This document shows positions 55,563-64,000 of a stretch of 64,000 bases of DNA, in pieces; position 1 is the stretch's first letter, and each line of letters opens with the position of its first letter. This DNA comes from Streptomyces sp. NBC_01314. GTDB lineage: Bacteria > Actinomycetota > Actinomycetes > Streptomycetales > Streptomycetaceae. Both the position numbers and the translations under genes were made by a program. Below the pieces are notes generated by a model that did not search any database, was not told where the DNA came from, and worked only from the letters and a program-made list of their open reading frames with translations. Location of the stretch: positions 3,844,001 through 3,908,000 of the forward strand of contig NZ_CP108394.1 of the NCBI RefSeq assembly GCF_041435215.1, given 5' to 3'.

Positions 55563-55577
55563 GGGCCGTCCCGCCGC

Positions 55578-56072
55578 TCAGCTCTCCACGCCTCGGTTCA
55601 GCTGGTGCAGCAGCCGCGCCAGTTGGGCCACCTCGTCCCGGTCCCAGCCCGCGAGCTGCCGTACGTACGCGACCCGGCGGGCGTCCCGGACCGCCCGGAA
55701 ACGCGCCCTGCCCTCCTCGGTGAGGTGGACGAGCCAGGCGCGGCCGTCGGCGGGGTCGGGCTCGCGGGCGATGAGGCCGAGGTGTTCCAGGGCGCGGAGC
55801 TGACGGGACATGGTGGCCTTGCCGACGCCGATGTAGGCGGCGAGTTCGGTGGCGCGGAGGCGGCCGGTCTCGTCGAGGCGGGCTAGGAGGCCGTAGGCGG
55901 CGGACTCCAGGTCGGGGTGGACGGCACGGGCCATCTCCCCGGACTTGGCGCGGGCCCGACGCAGCAGGACCGTCAACTCCCGTTCCAGTGCCAGGAACGC
56001 ATGGTCCATACCACCCGTCGGCGCGTCGGCCCCGACACCGCCGCCGTCGCCGTTTCCGCCCTCGTCCTGCAC
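55578..56072 (-). CDS. MarR-family transcriptional regulator
   Basis: 164 residues. The GTG at 56072 (VQDEGGNGDGG) has AGGAG 7 nt upstream, better than the ATG at 56009. Helix-turn-helix residues lie around LRATELAAYIGVGKATMSRQ and LRALEHLGLIAREPDPADGR. The winged tip has DGRAWLVHLT. Its neighbours are a PP2C-like gene (convergent) and lon (same strand, upstream). The ligand and targets are unknown. Confidence 0.9.
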   Translation of the reverse strand: MQDEGGNGDGGGVGADAPTGGMDHAFLALERELTVLLRRARAKSGEMARAVHPDLESAAYGLLARLDETGRLRATELAAYIGVGKATMSRQLRALEHLGLIAREPDPADGRAWLVHLTEEGRARFRAVRDARRVAYVRQLAGWDRDEVAQLARLLHQLNRGVES

Positions 56073-56180
56073 GTCAGCGCTCCTGATTCCGATTCCGGGT
56101 TCCTGAAAGTTTCCGTCAGGGCCGCCGTGGCGGGCAGCGCCGTTCAGTATTTCGCAGCCACGGGCCGGCACCGACCGCGT

Positions 56181-56203
56181 CGGCAGGGGCGTCGCCCCTG
56201 CCG
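56181..56203 (-). terminator. hairpin between lon and the MarR gene
   Basis: A perfect 10-bp stem CGGCAGGGGC/GCCCCTGCCG with loop GTC. It may be the second of two lon terminators or part of the MarR leader. Confidence 0.65.
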
Positions 56204-56225
56204 CCTCTCGTGGCCGCGCACGGGA

Positions 56226-56260
56226 AAGGTCCGGGTCTCCCTCACGGGGACCCGGACCTT
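56226..56260 (-). terminator. lon terminator
   Basis: AAGGTCCGGGTC (56226-56237) pairs with GACCCGGACCTT (56249-56260), and inner CCC/GGG pairs extend the stem, 60 nt after the lon stop. Confidence 0.82.
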
Positions 56261-56322
56261 CACCCGTCCGGTGGGCGCCGTCACACCACCACCGGAGCCT
56301 TGGGGAACCGCCGCCCGGTGGG

Positions 56323-58725
56323 TCAGGCGGCCACCTGCACCTCCACCCCCGCCGGGGCGAGCGCCAGCTCCAACACCTGGCGGACATCGGTGACCGCGTG
56401 GACGTCGAGCTTGTCGAGAACCTCGGCGGGGACGTCGTCGAGGTCGGCCTCGTTCCGCTTCGGGATGATGACGGTCGTGACACCGGCCCGGTGCGCGGCG
56501 AGCAGCTTCTGCTTCACGCCGCCGATGGGCAGCACCCGCCCCGTCAGCGAGACCTCACCGGTCATCGCCACGTCCGTGCGGACGAGCCGGCCGGACAGGA
56601 GCGAGGCGAGGGCCGTCGTCATGGTGACGCCGGCACTCGGACCGTCCTTGGGGACCGCGCCCGCCGGGAAGTGGATGTGCACACCCCGGTCCTTCAGGTC
56701 GGCGACGGGCAGCTCCAGCTCCGCGCCGTGCGAGCGGAGGAAGGAGAGCGCGATCTGCGCGGACTCCTTCATCACGTCGCCCAGCTGACCGGTGAGGGTC
56801 AGCCCCGCCGCGCCCGTCTCCGGGTCGGCGAGCGACGCCTCGACGTACAGCACGTCGCCGCCCGCGCCGGTGACCGCGAGGCCGGTCGCGACACCCGGCA
56901 CGGCGGTGCGCCGCTCCGCCGGGTCCTGGGCCGACTCGGGCACGTGGTGCGGGCGCCCGATGAGTCCGCGCAGATCCTCGTCGGTGACGGTGAACGGCAG
57001 CTTGCGCTGCCCCAGTTCGTGCTGGGCCGCGACCTTGCGCAGCAGCCGCGCCACGGACCGCTCCAGGTTCCGTACGCCCGCCTCGCGCGTGTACTCACCG
57101 GCCAGCTTGCGCAGCGCGCTCTCGTCGAGGACGACCTCGTCGGCGGCGAGCCCGGCCCGCTCCAGCTGCCGGGGCAGCAGGTGGTCCCGGGCGATGACGA
57201 CCTTCTCGTCCTCCGTGTAACCGTCCAGCCGGACGAGCTCCATGCGGTCGAGCAGCGCCTCGGGGATCGACTCCAAGACGTTGGCCGTGGCCAGGAAGAC
57301 GACGTCGCTGAGGTCCAGCTCGACCTCCAGGTAGTGGTCCCGGAAGGTGTGGTTCTGCGCGGGGTCGAGAACTTCGAGCAGGGCGGCGGCCGGGTCGCCC
57401 CGGTAGTCGGAGCCGACCTTGTCGATCTCGTCGAGCAGGACGACGGGGTTCATGGAGCCCGCCTCCTTGATCGCCCGGACGATACGGCCGGGCAGGGCGC
57501 CCACGTACGTACGCCGGTGCCCGCGGATCTCCGCCTCGTCCCGTACGCCGCCGAGCGCGACCCGGACGAACTTCCGCCCCATCGCGTGGGCCACGGACTC
57601 ACCGAGGCTGGTCTTGCCGACACCGGGCGGCCCGACGAGCGCGAGCACGGCACCGCCGCGCCGCCCGCCGACGACACCCAGCCCCCGCTCCGCGCGCCGC
57701 TTGCGCACGGCGAGGTACTCGGTGATGCGCTCCTTCACGTCCTCCAGGCCCGCGTGCTCGGCGTCGAGCACCCGCTGGGCGCCCTGGATGTCGTACGCGT
57801 CCACCGTCCGCTCGTTCCACGGCAGTTCGAGGACGGTGTCGAGCCATGTGCGGATCCATCCGCCCTCGGGCGACTGGTCGCTCGACCGCTCCAGCTTGTC
57901 GACCTCCTTGAGCGCGGCCTCCCGTACCGTCTCCGGCAGATCGGCGGCCTCGACGCGCGCCCGGTAGTCGTCGGACTCCTCGCCGTCCTGCTCGCCGTTC
58001 AGCTCACGCAGTTCCTTGCGCACGGCTTCGAGCTGGCGCCGCAGCAGGAACTCGCGCTGCTGCTTCTCGACGCCCTCCTGGACGTCCTTGGCGATGGTCT
58101 CGGCGACGTCCTGCTCGGCGAGGTGGTCACGCAGTTGCTGGGTGGCGAGCTTCAGCCGGGCCACGGGGTCGCCGGTCTCCAGGAGCTCGATCTTCTGCTC
58201 GGTGGTGAGGAACGGCGAGTACCCGGAGTTGTCGGCGAGCGCCGACACGCCGTCGATCGCCTGCACCCGGTCCACGACCTGCCAGGCGCCGCGCTTGCGC
58301 AGCCAGCTGGTGGCAAGTGCCTTGTATTCCTTGATGAGTTCGGCGACCTGGCCGGGCAGCGGGTCCGGCACGTTCTCCTCGACGCTCGTCCCCTCGACCC
58401 ACAGGGCGGCACCGGGCCCGGTGGTCCCGGCACCGATCCGCACCCGGCGAACCGCGCGGATGAGCGCCCCGGGATCACCGTCGGCCAGCCGTCCGACCTG
58501 CTCGACGGTCCCGAGCACACCCGTGCCCGCGTACGCCCCGTCGATCCGCGGCACCAGTAGCACCTTCGGCTTCCCGGGCTCCGCCCGCGCCGCGGCCTGC
58601 GCGGCCTCCACCGCGGCCCGCACATCCGTGTCGTTGAGGTCCAGAGGCACCACCATTCCCGGCAGCACGACCTCCTCGTCGAGCGGCAACACGGGCAGGG
58701 TGAGCGGTGCGGACGTCGATGCCAT
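56323..58725 (-). CDS. lon: ATP-dependent protease Lon
   Basis: 800 residues, normal for LonA. The N-terminal substrate domain (about 10-210) begins LPVLPLDEEVVLPGMVVPL. The AAA+ module has Walker A GPPGVGKTSLG and Walker B VVLLDEIDK. The C-terminal protease has the Ser-Lys dyad in KDGPSAGVTM (Ser) and PIGGVKQKLLAAHRAG (Lys). The ATG start at 58725 has GGGAG 5 nt upstream. It degrades misfolded and regulatory proteins in the cytoplasm. A HAIR operator 22 nt upstream predicts repression by HspR with heat induction. Confidence 0.97.
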   Translation of the reverse strand: MASTSAPLTLPVLPLDEEVVLPGMVVPLDLNDTDVRAAVEAAQAAARAEPGKPKVLLVPRIDGAYAGTGVLGTVEQVGRLADGDPGALIRAVRRVRIGAGTTGPGAALWVEGTSVEENVPDPLPGQVAELIKEYKALATSWLRKRGAWQVVDRVQAIDGVSALADNSGYSPFLTTEQKIELLETGDPVARLKLATQQLRDHLAEQDVAETIAKDVQEGVEKQQREFLLRRQLEAVRKELRELNGEQDGEESDDYRARVEAADLPETVREAALKEVDKLERSSDQSPEGGWIRTWLDTVLELPWNERTVDAYDIQGAQRVLDAEHAGLEDVKERITEYLAVRKRRAERGLGVVGGRRGGAVLALVGPPGVGKTSLGESVAHAMGRKFVRVALGGVRDEAEIRGHRRTYVGALPGRIVRAIKEAGSMNPVVLLDEIDKVGSDYRGDPAAALLEVLDPAQNHTFRDHYLEVELDLSDVVFLATANVLESIPEALLDRMELVRLDGYTEDEKVVIARDHLLPRQLERAGLAADEVVLDESALRKLAGEYTREAGVRNLERSVARLLRKVAAQHELGQRKLPFTVTDEDLRGLIGRPHHVPESAQDPAERRTAVPGVATGLAVTGAGGDVLYVEASLADPETGAAGLTLTGQLGDVMKESAQIALSFLRSHGAELELPVADLKDRGVHIHFPAGAVPKDGPSAGVTMTTALASLLSGRLVRTDVAMTGEVSLTGRVLPIGGVKQKLLAAHRAGVTTVIIPKRNEADLDDVPAEVLDKLDVHAVTDVRQVLELALAPAGVEVQVAA

Positions 58726-58746
58726 GATCTCTCCCTCGGCAGTCAA

Positions 58747-58767
58747 GTTGAGCTATGCCGACTCAAT
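58747..58767. promoter_or_regulatory. HAIR element (HspR operator) of lon
   Basis: On the minus strand TTGAGT-N7-GCTCAA (58766-58748) matches the HspR consensus CTTGAGT-N7-ACTCAAG at most positions. It lies 22-42 nt upstream of the lon ATG. Lon is a known member of the HspR regulon in streptomycetes, which supports the assignment. Confidence 0.82.
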
Positions 58768-58939
58768 GCACGTGAGCCGATGAATGTTCCCCGAGGGCAG
58801 GGGTGTTCGCTGTGGGCGATCAACCGCCGCCCGCGCACTCCCTCCAAAGGCCTCGGGAGTCACCACACACGAGACCTTCGAACGCGGCGTACGGCCAGCT
58901 CACCCCGCGGCGGGGGTCGCACCCACCCCGACCGCAGCA

Positions 58940-58968
58940 ATAGCTGTAGTAATACCCTGATAGCTATC
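58940..58968. promoter_or_regulatory. AT-rich dyad before the GNAT gene
   Basis: ATAGCT (58940-58945) faces AGCTAT (58962-58967), and 58959-58968 is a perfect palindrome GATAGCTATC. This AT-rich stretch is unusual for the region and ends 32 nt before the start codon; it looks like a repressor operator or promoter. Confidence 0.6.
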
Positions 58969-59000
58969 TCACCTATTACCAAACCAACACGGGGGTCGCG

Positions 59001-59669
59001 GTGGACGGAATCGTGCGGAACTGGGTCGACGGATGGGTCGTGTCGCGCGGTGCGGCGCCTCCGGCGGTCGAGCCGTGGGGGTGGACCATCGACGTGGGGC
59101 TGGCCCACCACGTCTCCCGTCACGTCTTCGCGGCGACGAACGACGAGGTGGACGAGGCGACCGTCCGGAAGGTCGCGGACTCCGTCACCGGAGCCGGGAT
59201 CTGGCTCAAGGTCTTCGCGGAGCCGTCGAGGGTCGGCCCCTGGCTGGGAGACGGCTGGTGGGTCGACCCTGAGCCGGGCCGGCTGATGTCCGTGCGGCTG
59301 AGGACGTCCAGGCGGCCCGGGACGCACGAAACCCCGGCCGCCGTCCCCGACGGCTACCGGCTCCGCACCTGGTCGTCCGGCGGCGTGACCCGGGTGATGG
59401 TCGCCGCGCCGGACGGCTCCTGGGCCGCGCGCGGCCAGATCGCCCCGACCGGGGCGACCGCGGTCGTCGACCAGATAGAGACGTCCCCGGACCACCGCCG
59501 CCGCGGCCTCGGCACGGTCGTCATGCGGACCCTCACCCAGGCCGCGCTCGAACAGGGCGCCGAGGTGGGGGTGCTGGGCGGAACACCGGACGGGCGGGCG
59601 CTGTACGAGTCGCTGGGGTGGAGGGTGGATGCGCCGCTGACGAGCGCGAAGTTCACGGGGCGGCCGTGA
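59001..59669 (+). CDS. GNAT-family N-acetyltransferase
   Basis: 222 residues. The GTG start follows a GGGGG run at about 8 nt. The acetyl-CoA motif A is VVDQIETSPDHRRRGLGTVV, near residue 160-180, and the C-terminal part (LGGTPDGRALYESLGWRV) is GNAT motif B. The N-terminal half has no clear domain and may form the first lobe of a tandem fold. The substrate is unknown. Confidence 0.85.
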   Translation: MDGIVRNWVDGWVVSRGAAPPAVEPWGWTIDVGLAHHVSRHVFAATNDEVDEATVRKVADSVTGAGIWLKVFAEPSRVGPWLGDGWWVDPEPGRLMSVRLRTSRRPGTHETPAAVPDGYRLRTWSSGGVTRVMVAAPDGSWAARGQIAPTGATAVVDQIETSPDHRRRGLGTVVMRTLTQAALEQGAEVGVLGGTPDGRALYESLGWRVDAPLTSAKFTGRP

Positions 59670-59981
59670 GCGGAGGCGGCCGTGACCGGGGGGCGGCCGT
59701 GACCGGAGAAGGGTCGTGCGCGGAGGGCGTACGCGTCCTGCGAGCGCCTGCTGACCGGCGCCTGCGCGACGCGCACCACCAGAGTTCCGGTCCTGCGCCG
59801 CCCGGCTGCGCGAGAGGCCGGGCGGCCGTATCCCGGAGGCGGTCGCGAAGGCGGCGGAGGCCGTCGGCGCGCACGATCGTCTCGGCCACCGGCTCCGCAC
59901 GCTCTCCGGTGGGATGAAACAGCGGCCTGTATCGCGCGGGCCATCGTCCTCCCCCTTATACCCCCACGCACCAGAACCCTC
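59670..59981. other. 312 nt with no supported gene
   Basis: The first 50 nt repeat GCGGCCGTGA three times, beginning at the stop of the GNAT gene. The remaining frames have no ribosome-binding sites or family resemblance. It may be the lost 5' part of the GH3 gene that follows. Confidence 0.45.
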
Positions 59982-60708
59982 GTGAACGCAATCCAGCGTC
60001 AGCAGCTCCAACCCCCGGGCCCGGCCGCGATCGGCGAACCGGAGCTGGTGGGAAGTTCGGTGACACGGTCCGCCGCGAGTATCTCGCCGTCGGCTTCCGC
60101 TCGCCCTGCGCCCGCAGATCGACCTCACCACCGAGCCCCGCCGGTCCCGCCGGTCCGGCACCTTCGGATCGTCCGCCGACGTCACGAGCGCCCTGGTCCG
60201 GGTACGTACGCGGACTGCGGGGGGACACCGGCTCGGCCCGCGCTCGCTCACCGTCCTGACCAACCACGGCGCGCAGACGCCCTCCCTGTACGGCGATGTC
60301 GTGGCCGAGCCGGCCCACGCCGACGTGGCCGTGCCGCGACCGCGCCCGCCGTACGAGGAGCTGCCGGGGTTCTTCGGGTCCTTCTTCCAGTCCGGGTCGC
60401 CGGTGTCCGGCGAGGGGCGGCCGAAGGAGATCCTGACGCTGCTGGAGGCCGTGCCCACGCCGGTCTGCGTCAACCCGGAGAGGCCGCCGTACTCCCGGAG
60501 ATCGCCGCGAAGGCCGGCCACGCTCGTTGCCGACCACGGGGCCCGCGATGCGGCCTTGCGCGACGTGGGGCCTTCGGCCGGGCGTGGGCCGACGGCCGGC
60601 TGCCCTTCGAACTGCCGCGTTCCACGGCGGCGGTGGAGGCGTCCCGCTCGGACGTGCCCCGACACCGAGGCCTCGACCTTCCCGTACGGCCACGGCCTGA
60701 CGTTCTGA
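59982..60708 (+). pseudogene. degraded glycoside hydrolase family 3 gene
   Basis: In three frames, with shifts between them, the stretch reads pieces of a GH3 beta-glucosidase in the correct order: AIGEPELVG; FGDTVRREYLAVGFRS; QIDLTTEPRRSR with SSADVTSALV; then, after a large internal deletion, PPYEELPGFFGSFFQSGSPV, ILTLLEAVPTPV, AAVLPEIAAKAG, FGRAWADGRLPFELPRSTAA and FPYGHGLTF. The catalytic-domain middle (KHFPG region onward) is missing. It is a dead remnant of an exo-glucosidase. Confidence 0.82.
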
Positions 60709-60771
60709 AGCCATGCCCAGGGCCGCCGTAAATCGGCTGCCCCCGCGCCACGGACACGTAAAAATGGGCGG

Positions 60772-61446
60772 ATGCCCATCACCGACCAACCCGAAGTCAT
60801 CGACCGGCGCGAGGGCCCCTACGGCGAGGTCGTGCTGCGGCGGCACGGTGAGCTGCTGCAGATCATCGCCAACGGGTGCTTTCTGATGGACACCTCGGAC
60901 GGGCGCTCGGAACGGCTGCTGGTCGACGCCGCCTTAGCCGCGCTGACCGGCCGTTCTCGGCCAACTGTGCTGATCGGGGGTCTGGGCGTCGGCTTCTCGC
61001 TCGCACACGCCGCCGCGGATCCGCGCTGGGGAGCGATCACGGTTGTCGAACGCGAACTCTCCGTCATCGAGTGGCACCGCGCGGGACCGCTGGCCGAGGT
61101 GTCCGCGGAAGCGCTCGCGGACCCCCGTACGGACATCGTGGAAGCCGATCTCGTCGTGTACGTCAATGAGACATCCGCCACGTTCGACGCGCTCTGTCTC
61201 GACATCGACAACGGACCCGAATGGACCGTCTCCGAGACCAACGAAAACCTGTACTCACCAGCTGGATTGGCAAGCTGTGCAAGGGTGTTGAGACCTGGTG
61301 GGGTGCTTGCCGTGTGGTCCGCGCAGCCTTCTCCGGAATTCGAGGAATCCTTGCGGAATGCCGGGTTCCAACAGGTGCGTACCGAAGAGATCCCGGTTGC
61401 CCGAGGAGTTCCGGACGTGGTGCACCTCGCGATCCGACCTGGATAG
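60772..61446 (+). CDS. spermidine-synthase-like SAM-dependent (amino)transferase
   Basis: 224 residues, with a Rossmann fold of the polyamine synthase type. Motif I is LIGGLGVGFSLAHAAA, then VVERELSVIEWHR and DALCLDIDNGPEW, the DNGP element replacing the usual active-site region. It is shorter than SpeE (about 280), lacking most of its N-terminal beta sheet, so the substrate may differ. A TTA codon sits at 60934-60936. The last 60 codons use AGA/TTG/TCA-type codons more freely than neighbours, an irregular 3' part. Confidence 0.78.
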   Translation: MPITDQPEVIDRREGPYGEVVLRRHGELLQIIANGCFLMDTSDGRSERLLVDAALAALTGRSRPTVLIGGLGVGFSLAHAAADPRWGAITVVERELSVIEWHRAGPLAEVSAEALADPRTDIVEADLVVYVNETSATFDALCLDIDNGPEWTVSETNENLYSPAGLASCARVLRPGGVLAVWSAQPSPEFEESLRNAGFQQVRTEEIPVARGVPDVVHLAIRPG

Positions 61447-61577
61447 CCGTGGTGCGGTGACTGCCCGTACCCTGCTTGCCTGACGCCGATCATTCAAGCG
61501 TCAATCGCAGTCATGCGCAGCCATGCGTAGTCAAGGGATCACCCCACGGATTCCGGAAAGCAACACAGGGGCGGGCG

Positions 61578-62315
61578 ATGGAGCAGACACACACCACCCA
61601 CAGCAGCACCACAGCGACCCCGGGCGCACAGCGCCGGGTGCTCGTGGTCGAGGACGACCCGACGATCGTCGACGCCATCGCGGCCCGCCTGCGCGCCGAG
61701 GGTTTCGTCGTACAGACCGCGTCCGACGGGCCGGCCGCGGTCGACACCGCGGAGGCCTGGCAGCCCGACCTGCTGATCCTCGACATCATGCTGCCCGGCT
61801 TCGACGGCCTGGAGGTGTGCAGGCGCGTCCAGGCCCAGCGGCCCGTCCCCGTGCTGATGCTGACCGCCCGGGACGACGAGACGGACATGCTGGTCGGGCT
61901 CGGCGTCGGCGCCGACGACTACATGACCAAGCCGTTCTCCATGCGTGAGCTGGCCGCCCGCGTGCACGTCCTGCTGCGGCGGGTGGAGCGGGCCGCGCTG
62001 GCCGCCACCACACCGCGCTCGGGCATCCTGCGCCTCGGTGAACTGGAGATCGACCACGCGCAGCGCCGCGTCCGGGTGCGCAGCGAGGACGTACACCTCA
62101 CGCCCACCGAGTTCGACCTCCTCGTATGTCTCGCGAACACCCCGCGTGCCGTACTCTCGCGCGAACAGTTGCTCGCCGAGGTCTGGGACTGGGCGGACGC
62201 GTCCGGGACGCGGACCGTGGACAGCCACATCAAGGCGCTGCGGCGGAAGATCGGCGCGGAGCGGATCCGCACGGTGCACGGTGTGGGGTACGCCCTGGAG
62301 ACCCCGAACCCCTGA
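61578..62315 (+). CDS. OmpR/PhoB-family response regulator
   Basis: 245 residues. The receiver domain (about 18-135) has VVEDDP, phospho-Asp in LLILDIMLPGFDG, LTARDD and the Lys in YMTKPFSM. The DNA-binding winged helix (about 150-240) has HLTPTEFDLLVCLAN, RTVDSHIKALRRKI and VHGVGYALE. The ATG at 61578 has GGGGCG upstream. It is the partner of the kinase that follows after a 65-nt gap. Confidence 0.94.
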   Translation: MEQTHTTHSSTTATPGAQRRVLVVEDDPTIVDAIAARLRAEGFVVQTASDGPAAVDTAEAWQPDLLILDIMLPGFDGLEVCRRVQAQRPVPVLMLTARDDETDMLVGLGVGADDYMTKPFSMRELAARVHVLLRRVERAALAATTPRSGILRLGELEIDHAQRRVRVRSEDVHLTPTEFDLLVCLANTPRAVLSREQLLAEVWDWADASGTRTVDSHIKALRRKIGAERIRTVHGVGYALETPNP

Positions 62316-62380
62316 GCCCGTGCTCACACCGTGTGCGCAGGGCATACGCAGGCACGTAGGGACAGAGGGCTGGTGGCGTC

Positions 62381-63532
62381 ATGAGCGGAGTCGGTGACCC
62401 GAGGTCGCGGAATCTCGGAGGCGCGCAGTCACGGAAGGGCGCGGGACCGCTCGGCGGTCTGCGTCCCTTCTCGATCAAGACGAAGCTCGGCGCGCTCGTG
62501 GTCATCTCGGTCCTGATCACGACCGGCCTGTCGATGATCGCGGTGCACACCAAGACGGAGCTACGCTTCATCACGGTGTTCTCGATGATCGCCACACTCC
62601 TGATTACGCAGTTCGTGGCGCATTCGCTCACCGCCCCCCTGGACGAGATGAACGCGGTCGCCCGGTCGATCTCGCGCGGCGACTACACCCGCCGGGTCAG
62701 CGAGAACCGCCGGGACGAGCTGGGCGACCTCGCGCACACGATCAACCTCATGGCCGACGAGCTGGAGGCACAGGACCGCCAGCGCAAGGAGCTCGTGGCG
62801 AACGTCTCCCACGAGCTCCGCACGCCCATCGCCGGCCTCCGCGCGGTCCTGGAGAACATCGTCGACGGCGTCACCCGGGCCGACCCCGAGACGATGCGCA
62901 CGGCCCTGAAACAGACGGAACGCCTGGGCCGCCTGGTGGAGACCCTGCTCGACCTCTCCCGCCTGGACAACGGCGTGGTCCCGCTGCGCCGTCGCCGCTT
63001 CGAGGTCTGGCCGTATCTCTCGGGCGTCCTCAAGGAGGCCCAGATGGTCTCCTCGGCCCGCGCCGGCATCGCCTCCGGCTCCGGCAACCACACCCGCACG
63101 GACGTCCACCTGCACCTGGACGTCCACCCGCCGGAGCTCACCGCGAACGCCGACCCGGAACGCATCCACCAGGTCGTCGCCAACCTCATCGACAACGCGG
63201 TCAAGCACAGCCCGGCGCACGGCCGCGTCACGGTGAAGGCCCGCCGCGGCCCCACCCCCGAGTCCCTCGACCTCGAAGTCCTCGACGAGGGCCCCGGCAT
63301 CCCCGAATCCGAATGGCACCGCGTCTTCGAACGCTTCAACCGCGGCGCCGTCAGCTCCCCCCACGGCCCCGGCAGCGACGGCGGCACCGGCCTCGGCCTG
63401 GCCATCGCCCGCTGGGCCGTGGACCTCCACGGCGGCCGCATCGGAGTGGCCGAGTCTTTGAAGGGCTGCCGCATCCAGGTACTCCTGCCGGGGGTGCCGG
63501 CACAGGGCGGCCAGCGCCCGGTACAGGTCTGA
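62381..63532 (+). CDS. sensor histidine kinase with minimal external loop
   Basis: 383 residues. TM1 (about 34-55) and TM2 (about 63-83) are separated by only about 6-8 residues, so it is probably an intramembrane-sensing kinase with no external domain. A HAMP domain (MNAVARSISRGDYTRRVSE), H box LVANVSHELRTPIAGL, N box VVANLIDNAVKHSPAHG, and G boxes VLDEGPGIPESE and GTGLGLAIARWAVDLHGG follow. It is encoded with the response regulator at 61578. The stimulus is probably membrane stress or a small membrane partner. Confidence 0.94.
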   Translation: MSGVGDPRSRNLGGAQSRKGAGPLGGLRPFSIKTKLGALVVISVLITTGLSMIAVHTKTELRFITVFSMIATLLITQFVAHSLTAPLDEMNAVARSISRGDYTRRVSENRRDELGDLAHTINLMADELEAQDRQRKELVANVSHELRTPIAGLRAVLENIVDGVTRADPETMRTALKQTERLGRLVETLLDLSRLDNGVVPLRRRRFEVWPYLSGVLKEAQMVSSARAGIASGSGNHTRTDVHLHLDVHPPELTANADPERIHQVVANLIDNAVKHSPAHGRVTVKARRGPTPESLDLEVLDEGPGIPESEWHRVFERFNRGAVSSPHGPGSDGGTGLGLAIARWAVDLHGGRIGVAESLKGCRIQVLLPGVPAQGGQRPVQV

Positions 63533-63606
63533 GCCGGTACGGGTCCGAGCCGGTACGGGCCGGAGACTGCGTCCGGGGCGGAGACCGCGTCCGGGGCGAA
63601 GCCCGG

Positions 63607-63740
63607 CTTTCAGGGCCTCGGGCGGCCACGGACTTTGAGGGGCCGCGGGCGACCGCAGGCCTTCAGGGGCTACGGGCGACCGCGGGCTTTCAGGGGCGCG
63701 GGGAACTGCGCGAGCAACCACCCGCGACCCGCACCCGACC
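63607..63740. repeat. tandem GGGC-rich units ending in GGGGAACTGCGCGAG arm
   Basis: Three or four units of about 32 bp (CTTTCAGGGGC..., ACGGGCGACCGCGGGC) follow the kinase gene. The last merges with TTTCAGGGGCGCGGGGAACT at 63687, the same arm as at 44116-44160. Confidence 0.8.
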
Positions 63741-64000
63741 ACTCCCCCCAACCCACACGGCCGGGGGTCCGGGGGCGCAGCCCTCGGGGACGGGATGGGA
63801 CGGGTAGGGGCGGCGGGGGCGAAAAATCCCCCAATACCCACATCCCGCATGGCTGAATCCCTCCGTCATTGCCGAATATCGCTCATCCTCGCGGGGCTTA
63901 CTTCTCTGCCAAGTTGACGTAAAGTTCGAAACGGAGCCACAAGATCCACGCCAGTTCCGCACAGCCGGACACGTGTGATCAGGTGCGTTCAGGCAGAGGG
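63741..64000. other. window-end intergenic
   Basis: 260 nt with no complete gene. An AT-richer block at 63890-63930 (GTTGACGTAAAG) may be the promoter of a gene that starts beyond the window. Confidence 0.4.

Noticed and set aside
59653..59889. 78-codon minus-strand frame between the GNAT gene and the GH3 pseudogene
   Set aside because: No ribosome-binding site, Arg-rich, no resemblance to a family.

Overview
The window is about 64 kb of high-GC actinobacterial chromosome, almost certainly Streptomyces. Evidence: third-position GC close to saturation, many GTG/TTG starts, a few TTA codons, a complete conservon (cvnABCD), a HAIR heat-shock operator before lon, the rpmE / LCP / rho / thrB-thrC-hom / lysA / nrtL block, and secreted FG-GAP proteins. 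No replication origin, plasmid function, biosynthetic gene cluster or CRISPR array is visible.

Layout. 1-13.9 kb is conserved core, read on the minus strand: rpmE start, an LCP cell-wall ligase, a secreted trypsin-like protease with FG-GAP repeats, rho with a long disordered N-terminal insert, thrB, thrC-hom, lysA, a catalytically empty ArgRS-like protein (NrtL), a stand-alone receiver protein, and tRNA-Arg(CCG). 13.9-22.3 kb is accessory: a small unknown gene, a decayed FG-GAP fragment, a secreted FG-GAP protein, an IS5-family element, then a MarR-controlled flavin monooxygenase/multicopper oxidase pair and a thioredoxin-fold Fe-S protein. 22.3-28.8 kb holds a large GAF-SpoIIE phosphatase-kinase, a flippase-like membrane protein and a lone ketosynthase with two TTA codons. 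29-35.7 kb is a DNA-repair neighbourhood: Ku with a lysine-rich tail, a class II UvrA-like ATPase, a LigD polymerase-domain protein, a degenerate NERD protein and a tyrosine/dual-specificity phosphatase.

35.7-46.2 kb is mainly cell-envelope and regulatory: a lipoprotein overlapping an orphan histidine kinase, a broken SH3-like secreted gene, an overlapping FtsW/RodA-PBP pair, a DUF3291 protein, an AurF-type diiron oxygenase, a TetR regulator and a secreted coiled-coil protein. 46.4-48.4 kb is an intact-looking IS607-type element (serine recombinase TnpA plus TnpB). 48.5-54.4 kb is a conservon whose last gene is followed by a styrene-monooxygenase-like flavoprotein. 54.8-64 kb carries a PP2C-like protein, MarR, lon with its HAIR operator, a GNAT protein, a GH3 glucosidase pseudogene, a spermidine-synthase-like protein and an OmpR-type response regulator/histidine kinase pair.

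Themes. Three pseudogenes (FG-GAP, SH3, GH3), two IS elements and several intergenic repeat families (inverted-arm element at 43958-44160, tandem repeats at 12967, 25602, 35667 and 63607) show that the spaces between conserved genes are the plastic part. The most interesting loci are the NHEJ neighbourhood split by a UvrA-like gene, the conservon plus flavoprotein, the IS607 TnpB system, and the bldA-type TTA codons in the lone ketosynthase.
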